Positions 58,747 to 64,000 of a stretch of DNA of 64,000 nucleotides are shown one piece after another. Location: NCBI GenBank assembly GCA_964611645.1, contig CAZTAO010000004.1:62001-126000 (forward strand), in the 5' to 3' direction. Source of the stretch: CAZTAO01 sp964611645 (GTDB lineage: Bacteria; Armatimonadota; UBA5829). Position 1 is the first letter of the stretch, and each line of letters begins with the position of its first letter. The notes under the pieces are model-generated. The model was given only the letters and a program-made list of their open reading frames with translations, was not told the origin of the DNA and ran no database searches. The position numbers and the translations under genes were made by a program.

Positions 58747-59532
58747 TCAGTCCAGTGCGACGAGCTGCATATACTGGAAATATTCCGTGGTCATGGAATA
58801 AGGGTCATTCGGATTGCTCCCGTATAGGTAAATCGCTCTTACAAGGAAGTCGGTCGGTTCGGCGTTGTCAAGCGTGAACATAACCCGCTGCTGGGTAGGC
58901 GTCGCGTTCTTTGCAAGCTCTGCACCGTCGAACCCGATGATAACGTGGTCGCCAGGGCCGTTCACATATATGTTCATCTTCTCCGACTGACCGGTAATCC
59001 CGACCGTCAGGATGTAGGTGTGCTTTCCCTCGGGCAGCTTGCAGAACTTCGCCTGCGCCGGTGTGTCGAAGTAGCCGTTCGCTCCGAGCACCGACATCTT
59101 GAGCGCTACGTTCGCATCCTTCGCCGCCACGCTCTTCTGCGTGTCACCGGACCATTCCACACCTCTCACCACAAGAAACGAGCCGGTCTGAGTATTGACG
59201 GGATTCAGCACATCCAGCACAACCCCTTTGCCGGTCGTGTAAGCCAGTGGAGCGAGGGCGCCCGGAGCCAGATAAGCTGTGACCAGCTCCTGGCGGACCA
59301 ATGTCTTCTCCAACGGCAGGACACTCTTTGAAGCGGTCGGCTTGATACTCGATCTGAGCTTCTTCAGCGAGTCGATGGACTCTATCTTGACGACCGACCT
59401 CCGCGCGATTGCGGACCTGTTGATCGGATTCGCCGGAACCTGCGGGGCAGCAATAACCGCAGGCAAACCAAGCACTGTGAGCAAGTATATCGCGCAAGCC
59501 GCGACTGGCAATGACTCTGCAACTCTTCTCAT
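58747..59532 (-). CDS. Secreted hypothetical protein with two beta-rich parts
   Basis: 261 residues, ATG at 59532 (GAGGAGGGATCCCACC upstream). Signal peptide: two Arg, hydrophobic run, cut near AVIAAP (~residue 30). The mature protein has a charged, Ser-rich part (residues 40-75) and a beta-rich part with LDVLNPVNTQTGSFLVVRGV, YILTVGITGQSEKMNIYVNG and VMFTLDNAEPTDFLVRAIYL. It looks like an extracellular adhesion or binding protein, but I recognise no family. No C-terminal anchor. It is preceded by a strongly structured leader. Confidence 0.72.
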   Translation of the reverse strand: MRRVAESLPVAACAIYLLTVLGLPAVIAAPQVPANPINRSAIARRSVVKIESIDSLKKLRSSIKPTASKSVLPLEKTLVRQELVTAYLAPGALAPLAYTTGKGVVLDVLNPVNTQTGSFLVVRGVEWSGDTQKSVAAKDANVALKMSVLGANGYFDTPAQAKFCKLPEGKHTYILTVGITGQSEKMNIYVNGPGDHVIIGFDGAELAKNATPTQQRVMFTLDNAEPTDFLVRAIYLYGSNPNDPYSMTTEYFQYMQLVALD

Positions 59533-59570
59533 GGTGGGATCCCTCCTCTGATAAACGGTATCGCTTGTGT

Positions 59571-59643
59571 CGCCGCGAAGGCCCTTTCGCTGCTTCCCGG
59601 CGGTTCGCAGCCGGGGCCTCAGGCCCGGGTGAGCGGCTGCCTC
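59571..59643 (-). ncRNA. Structured 5' leader, candidate cis-regulatory RNA
   Basis: On the minus strand the leader begins with a hairpin whose stem GCAGCCG (59640-59634) pairs exactly with CGGCTGC (59613-59607) and encloses GGGCC-TGA-GGCCC; a second hairpin follows with CGCCG (59602-59598) pairing CGGCG (59575-59571) and GCGAA pairing TTCGC inside. The start of transcription predicted from the promoter lies at the first base of the structure. I do not recognise a known riboswitch class. Confidence 0.45.
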
Positions 59644-59671
59644 ATGTTACCACGAGAATCCATAGAGTCAA
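59644..59671 (-). promoter_or_regulatory. Promoter of the secreted hypothetical gene
   Basis: TTGACT (59671-59666), 16-bp spacer, TAACAT (59649-59644) on the minus strand; AT-rich DNA lies upstream. Transcription would start about 59637-59640, at the first stem of the leader. Confidence 0.55.
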
Positions 59672-59758
59672 TAACAATTTTGAGGTTTTTCGGGATTTGA
59701 GGACGGGACGCCTGCGGCATAGATAGGGAGGGCGCTGGAGAGAGGGCTTTCCCGACCG

Positions 59759-61051
59759 TCAACCCTCAACCAAACCCTGGCTCTCCGCCACCAACTCCAC
59801 CACGTGCCTGGTCGGGCAGGCCATCCCGTGCCGCCTCAGGCCGGTGGATAGCTGCATTGTGCAGGCGGGGCAGGCTGTTGTGACTATCTGGGCGTGGGTA
59901 TCGGCTATCCTGCTGATCTTGCGGTCGAGGATTTGGGTGGAAAGCTCGGGGTGGGTGAGGTTGTATGATCCCGCGCCCCCGCAGCACCAGTTCGACTCCG
60001 CCATCTCGATGAGGGTGTATCCCCCGGCATCGGTGAGCAGCTTCCGGGGGTCGTCCTTTATGTTCTGAGAGCGGCCAAGGTGGCAGGGGTCGTGGTAGGT
60101 GACAGTTATCCCGCGCGGCTCCACCTTTGGCAGCGACAGCGTGGGTAGGAATTGGGTGATATCGAGGGTATGCTCGGCCACCCACTTGGCGTCGGAGTCA
60201 TCCGGCAGGACCTCGGCATATTCTTTGAGGAACCCGCTGCAGCTTCCGCATTCGGTGATTATGTGGTCGATTCCCAGCTTTCCGAACAACTTCGCATTGC
60301 TCCCCGCCAGCTTCCGCGCCGCGTCCATATCCCCGTAGGACCACGGCGGCAGGCCGCAGCAGTTGTTGGGGGCGATAGTCACGCGGCACCCGCCCAGCAG
60401 CATCAGCCGAATCGCCGCCTCGCCCGCTGATGGCAGCAAGCAGTTCACCCCGCAGGCGATGAAATACAGCACCTCCGGCCCCGAGGCATTCTCAGGCTCC
60501 GCCCGAAACACGCTGATACCGTTGACTTCAGTCTTCTTGAAGCCCAGGCACGCGAGGTCGTCCGTGAGAAAGCCCTTGGGAGCCTCTTCCATCATCGATT
60601 CCGCCGCGGCCAAAGCCGGGCTGACCCACTTCAGCAGACCGGTCTTCCGCGCAAGCCCAGCAAGTCCGGTCTTCTTTCCAAGCATAGCCAGCTTCAAGAG
60701 CGCGCGGAGCCTGGGAGGGTCGGGGAGGAGGTTGTTGAAGAGGTACTTCTGCACGGTCGGCCTGCCCATCTCAGTGGAATAGGCCTCCCGCGCGCGCACC
60801 ATCAGGTCCTTGGTCCGCACTTTGCCGAAGCAGTCCACAGTGCACGCGCCGCACAGCAGGCAATCGAAGAACGGCTGCAGCATATCGCGGTCAAACTCGC
60901 CGCCATCGACAATATGCTGCAGTGTCTGGTTCCGCCCTCGCGCAACATGGTTCTCATCATGCCGAGACCGATACACAGGGCAGCTCTGCATACAGTAACC
61001 GCACTTGTTGCACCGGTTCAGTTCAGATTGTACGAAAGCTTGGTCTTGCAT
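59759..61051 (-). CDS. glcF: Glycolate oxidase iron-sulfur subunit (GlcF/LutA-like)
   Basis: 430 residues from the ATG at 61051 (AGGA upstream); ten extra codons are open before it. Two [4Fe-4S] binding motifs, CNKCGYCMQSCP and CLLCGACTVDCFG, are followed by two cysteine-rich CCG domains (NNCCGLPPWSYG...CGSCSGFLKEY and HDPCHLGRSQ...WCCGGAG). This is the architecture of GlcF, the electron-transfer subunit of glycolate oxidase. The GlcD-GlcE fusion is upstream in the same direction, separated by a GIY-YIG gene. Confidence 0.92.
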   Translation of the reverse strand: MQDQAFVQSELNRCNKCGYCMQSCPVYRSRHDENHVARGRNQTLQHIVDGGEFDRDMLQPFFDCLLCGACTVDCFGKVRTKDLMVRAREAYSTEMGRPTVQKYLFNNLLPDPPRLRALLKLAMLGKKTGLAGLARKTGLLKWVSPALAAAESMMEEAPKGFLTDDLACLGFKKTEVNGISVFRAEPENASGPEVLYFIACGVNCLLPSAGEAAIRLMLLGGCRVTIAPNNCCGLPPWSYGDMDAARKLAGSNAKLFGKLGIDHIITECGSCSGFLKEYAEVLPDDSDAKWVAEHTLDITQFLPTLSLPKVEPRGITVTYHDPCHLGRSQNIKDDPRKLLTDAGGYTLIEMAESNWCCGGAGSYNLTHPELSTQILDRKISRIADTHAQIVTTACPACTMQLSTGLRRHGMACPTRHVVELVAESQGLVEG

Positions 61052-61084
61052 TTGTTTGTTCCTGTAGACGGTGCCGGACACTTG

Positions 61085-61210
61085 TCATTCCGAGCTTGCG
61101 AGGAATCTGCTTTTCGCAACTGCCGGGCCCAACAGCAGATTCCTCGTCGTTCCTCCTCGGAATGACAAAGTATATGTCATTCCGAACGCAGTGAGGAATC
61201 TGCTTTTTCG
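61085..61210. repeat. Three tandem TCATTCCGAG...GGAATCTGC units
   Basis: Three members of the GATTCCTCG/GGAATGAC family lie head to head and head to tail (61085-61117, 61131-61167, 61178-61210) between glcF and the GIY-YIG gene. The last unit forms the final codons of the GIY-YIG gene (S-S-L-R-S-E, stop). Confidence 0.8.
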
Positions 61211-61494
61211 AACCAATCAGCACTGAGGTCTGCCCAAGTCGGATTTGTCGCGACTATCAGATCTTCCTTCTTTGCCCGTGCCCAGCCTTTGATCTGTTTC
61301 TCTCTCGATATCGCCTCTGTCGGGTCAGAATACTCTTCGTAGTATACTAGCCGTGTGATGTTGTATCTGCTGGTGAAACTAGCGACCAGCTTGTTAGCGT
61401 GCTCGTAGACTCGCTTCATCAAGTTCGACGTGACTCCGACGTAGAGAGTCCGAGATCGACTAGCCATTATGTAGACGTGGTAACTCTTGCCCAT
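61177..61494 (-). CDS. GIY-YIG endonuclease-domain protein
   Basis: 105 residues from the ATG at 61494 (GTG two codons earlier is possible). SYHVYIMASRSRTLYVGVTS (GIY-YIG strands), NLMKRVYEHANKL with Arg and the following YYEEYSDPTEAISREKQIKG-W (catalytic Glu region) fit small UPF0213/YhbQ-like GIY-YIG proteins. Such genes are often scattered between operon genes next to repeats. Its last codons are formed by a dispersed repeat and an inverted member lies ahead of its start (61511-61548), so it sits in a repeat-bounded cassette between glcDE and glcF. Confidence 0.85.
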   Translation of the reverse strand: MGKSYHVYIMASRSRTLYVGVTSNLMKRVYEHANKLVASFTSRYNITRLVYYEEYSDPTEAISREKQIKGWARAKKEDLIVATNPTWADLSADWFEKADSSLRSE

Positions 61495-61510
61495 GCCCAC
61501 CGCCTTGGTT

Positions 61511-61548
61511 GAACAGCAGATTCCTCGTCGTTCCTCCTCGGAATGACA
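61511..61548. repeat. AACAGCAGATTCCTCGTCGT repeat upstream of the GIY-YIG gene
   Basis: Nearly the same 35-38 bases (AACAGCAGATTCCTCGTCGT, then TCCTCCTCGGAATGACA) occur at 61131-61167, so the GIY-YIG gene is bounded on both sides by members of one repeat family. Confidence 0.8.
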
Positions 61549-61578
61549 TTCTTGCGCGCCCTTTTGTCCTAGAGCAGT

Positions 61579-64000
61579 CTATACCAGCGTCCCCTTCGGG
61601 TCGAACGCTGCTTTGATCTTCTGCGATATGTCTGCTTCCACTGGGTCTATCGGCGTCAGCAGACCTGTGTTTCCGGTTCTGGGCCAGAACAGGGAGCCGC
61701 CGTGTTTCTCGGCTGATCTCCCCGCCGTCGCGGCCACTTCGGAATCTCCGCCATGGGCGATTACGGCCTGGCCGAGGCACATCGAGACCCGGAACGGGAT
61801 TGGCCCCGCATGGGACACTTGGTCGGCTACGTGCGCGCTCTCGGCTGGGTCGAATGTGGTCTTGATAACTGACCCGGTCGGTGTTACGTCGGTCACTCTT
61901 TGCCAGTGGCCTTGGTAATCTGCCTCAATTACCGAAAGGCCCGGCAAAGCGCTGTCCCGCGCGAGGGCTTCGAGCTTGGCAGTGAGTTCATCCACTTCCT
62001 CAGCCATCCCCTCCAAGCCCAGCAGGACCATCCATTTCTCCCCAATTCCCGCCTCCTTGGCCGCCATCGGGCTAATCAGCTCGACTGCCGCGGGCCGCAA
62101 TGGCGAGCGCATCAGACCTCTGCCAAACTCCCTCGCAGCCTCGGGTTTGCAAACTTCGACAGCCAGCGTGCGGCTTACCTGCGGTCTGGGGAGAAGACGG
62201 ACGGTGACTTCGGTTATCGCGGCCAGAGTTCCCCACGAGTCTATCAGCAGCCTCTCGATCCCATACCCCGCGACGTTCTTCACGCAACTGCTTCCGAAAT
62301 GGACCATCTCACCGCTCGGCAGGACTGCCCGGACCCCGGTGATGAGGTCTCTGGGAGTGCCGTATAACAGGCGGTGCGGGCCGGAATCGTTTGTGGCCGC
62401 GATCCCGCCGATGGTCGCCTTGTCCCACATCCGAGGTCGCAGCGCCACCATCTGGCCGTGCTCGGCAGTCACCCGGTCAAGCTCCGGCAGCGTCACCCCC
62501 GCCTGCGCGGTGAGGGTCAGGTTTACATAATCGTAGTTGATGATCTTACTGAGCCGGCTCGTCTCTATAACCACCGCGCCATCGGTCGCCGCAGCCTTGG
62601 TACAGGCTCCACGTACAGCGACTTTCATGCCATCCCGGTTCGCCAAAGCCAACAGCTTCGCCAGGGACTCAGTATCTGGCGGCGGCGAGAGATCGAGCGC
62701 AGCCTGTTCAAAGCTTTCTGAGGGCAGTTCGATAGGCTGAACCTCGCCGATCTCGCTCTCCTTCGGCAGAATCTTGCCGGGATTGAAGCGAACCTCCGGG
62801 TCAAATGCCTTCTTGATCCGCCACATCAGCTTCAGCTCCGACGGGCTGAACATCTCGGCCATGTGCCGCATCTTGCAGCAGCCGATTCCGTGCTCGCCGG
62901 TCAGGACCCCGCCCTTGCTGAGGGCAAGCTGGGTGATCTCGTTATCAACTAATTCCACTCGCCTGGTCTGGTCCTTGTCTGCTGGATCGTAGAGGACGAG
63001 CGGATGGAGGTTGCCATCTCCGGCGTGGAAGACGTTGGTGATCTGCAGGTTGTGCCTGCGGCCTATTGCCATTACTTCCGCAAGCGTGGACGGCAGTTCA
63101 CTGCGCGGGACTGATATGTCGGTGCAAATCTTGCTGGGAGCGAGGTTGGACACAGCGCCAAACGCCCCCTTGCGGCCCTTCCAAAGCAGCATCCGCTGAG
63201 CTTCGGAGTCGGCAGTCTGGAAGCTGCGCGCGCCGTTGGAGTTGCATACATCCTCCACCAAGCCAACCTGCGCCCGGGTGCTGCTGGGGAGGCCGTCAAG
63301 CTCGACTATCAACACCGCCCCCGCATCCTCCGGGTAGCCGGCCTTGAGAGCCATCTCAACCGCCCGGATCATCGAATTGTCCATCATCTCAAGGGTAGCC
63401 GGGATAACGCCCGCAGCTATAATATCCGACACCGACTTGCTCGCGGCGTTAAGTTCATCGAATATGGCCAGCATCGTGACCACCGCCTCCGGCTTGGGCA
63501 TCACTTTGCAGGTTATCTGAGTTGCCAGCGCAAGGGTCCCCTCGCTGCCGACAATCAACCCCAGCAAGTCGTAGCCGTTGGCGTCCAGAGCTTTCCTGCC
63601 CACCCTCATAGCCCGCCCGTCGGGAAGAATGACTTTGAGACCGGTGATGTGGTTTACGGTAACGCCGTACTTGAGGCAGTGGGGGCCGCCGGAGTTTTCA
63701 CCGATGTTGCCGCCGATAGTGCAGACGCACTGGCTGGAAGGGTCGGGAGCATAGTAGAAGCCGTCCTTGCCAAGCTCGGCCTGCAGGTCCTGGTTCACTA
63801 CCCCCGGCTGCACAGTCACCCGCATGTTCTCGTAATCCTTCTGGAGGATCTTGTCCATGCGAGTAGTTGAGATCACCACGCCGCCGCGCACAGGCACAGG
63901 CCCGCCGCTGAGGCTGGTGGCCGCGCCGCGAGGAACCACAGGCAGGTGGAACTTGCAGCAAAGCCCGACAGCCGCAGCCGTCTGCTCCGGGGTCTCCGGC
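61579..64000 (-). CDS. glcD: GlcD-GlcE fusion, FAD-linked glycolate oxidase (5' end off the window)
   Basis: At least 807 codons; the frame stays open through the right edge (upstream residues read TPEQTAAAVGLCCKFHLPVV before PRGAATSLSGG), so the GTG at 63939 is not the start. First half: FAD_binding_4 and FAD-oxidase C domains (RGAATSLSGGPVPVRGGVVI, CTIGGNIGENSGGPHCLKYG, GEHGIGCCKMRHM, ending RFNPGKILP) as in GlcD. Second half from about VQPIELPSESFEQAALDLSP: a second FAD_binding_4 domain (TIGGIAATNDSGPHRLLYGT, VKNVAGYGIERLLID) as in GlcE. Normally two genes; here one. With glcF it oxidises glycolate to glyoxylate. Confidence 0.92.
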   Translation of the reverse strand, partial: PETPEQTAAAVGLCCKFHLPVVPRGAATSLSGGPVPVRGGVVISTTRMDKILQKDYENMRVTVQPGVVNQDLQAELGKDGFYYAPDPSSQCVCTIGGNIGENSGGPHCLKYGVTVNHITGLKVILPDGRAMRVGRKALDANGYDLLGLIVGSEGTLALATQITCKVMPKPEAVVTMLAIFDELNAASKSVSDIIAAGVIPATLEMMDNSMIRAVEMALKAGYPEDAGAVLIVELDGLPSSTRAQVGLVEDVCNSNGARSFQTADSEAQRMLLWKGRKGAFGAVSNLAPSKICTDISVPRSELPSTLAEVMAIGRRHNLQITNVFHAGDGNLHPLVLYDPADKDQTRRVELVDNEITQLALSKGGVLTGEHGIGCCKMRHMAEMFSPSELKLMWRIKKAFDPEVRFNPGKILPKESEIGEVQPIELPSESFEQAALDLSPPPDTESLAKLLALANRDGMKVAVRGACTKAAATDGAVVIETSRLSKIINYDYVNLTLTAQAGVTLPELDRVTAEHGQMVALRPRMWDKATIGGIAATNDSGPHRLLYGTPRDLITGVRAVLPSGEMVHFGSSCVKNVAGYGIERLLIDSWGTLAAITEVTVRLLPRPQVSRTLAVEVCKPEAAREFGRGLMRSPLRPAAVELISPMAAKEAGIGEKWMVLLGLEGMAEEVDELTAKLEALARDSALPGLSVIEADYQGHWQRVTDVTPTGSVIKTTFDPAESAHVADQVSHAGPIPFRVSMCLGQAVIAHGGDSEVAATAGRSAEKHGGSLFWPRTGNTGLLTPIDPVEADISQKIKAAFDPKGTLV

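Noticed and set aside
59571..59643. Leader as a known riboswitch (cobalamin, c-di-GMP-I, c-di-AMP, SAM)
   Set aside because: The conserved cores of these classes are not visible; kept only as an unclassified structured leader.
63939..64000. GTG at 63939 as the start of the GlcD-GlcE gene
   Set aside because: The codons before it continue the conserved FAD-domain sequence to the window edge, so the gene is cut by the window.

Overview
The window is 64 kb of GC-rich bacterial DNA (roughly 58-60% GC by eye) with one 100-base run of N inside a repeat-rich gene, so it is probably part of a draft or metagenome-assembled genome. No rRNA or tRNA gene is visible, so taxonomy rests on gene content: a PyrR-attenuated pyrimidine operon of Gram-positive/deep-branching type, together with an outer-membrane-type polysaccharide exporter, a LolA-like protein, an exosortase and many secreted glycan-active proteins. 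I favour an Armatimonadota-like lineage, as inference only. TTG and GTG starts preceded by good Shine-Dalgarno sequences are common.

Layout. 1-6.3 kb (minus): a truncated TlpA-like thioredoxin, two large secreted paralogous proteins that overlap by 4 bp, and a sialidase-like BNR protein. 6.3-23.5 kb (minus): one exopolysaccharide operon read from a promoter near 23.48 kb: Wza-like exporter, Wzc-like co-polymerase with a K-to-R P-loop change, exosortase/EpsI fusion, Wzy/O-antigen-ligase-like protein, four GT4 glycosyltransferases, a FemAB-like protein, a polysaccharide deacetylase, two tandem CapK-type adenylate-forming enzymes and a hexapeptide acetyltransferase. 23.7-29.3 kb: aldo/keto reductase, MetY with a textbook sigma-70 promoter, an APH-like kinase, and a PstS-like protein overlapping a PHP phosphatase. 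29.4-32.5 kb: a STAND-type NTPase (DUF4062, NTPase, TPR) resembling nephrocystin-3 in architecture, whose 126-bp repeats contain the assembly gap. 32.7-44.2 kb: CBM9-like protein, a GH2 relative lacking its catalytic core, LolA-like protein, a full GH2 enzyme, a zinc-ribbon/metalloprotease pair, a DUF2500-like pair beside an orphan NuoE, and a beta-helix protein.

44.4-54.5 kb (plus) is the pyrimidine operon: consensus promoter, PyrR-binding loop, terminator, then pyrR-pyrB-pyrC-orf-pyrE-ivp-carA-three small membrane genes-carB. The non-pyrimidine genes lie at the joints of the operon, and several are bounded by short dispersed repeats. 54.6-58.0 kb is a small accessory island: VapBC-like toxin-antitoxin, a 153-bp inverted-repeat element abutting the 3' remnant of a Gfo/Idh/MocA oxidoreductase, an EVE-domain/nuclease fusion, and a uracil-DNA-glycosylase-like gene. 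58.7-64 kb (minus): a secreted protein with a structured 5' leader, and glycolate-oxidase genes (GlcD-GlcE fusion, GlcF) with a GIY-YIG gene bracketed by repeats between them.

At least six families of short dispersed repeats occupy the spaces between genes, and one of them forms the last codons of two unrelated genes. The best candidates for something undescribed are the EVE-nuclease plus UDG-like pair, the STAND/TPR protein, and the small membrane-protein trio between carA and carB.
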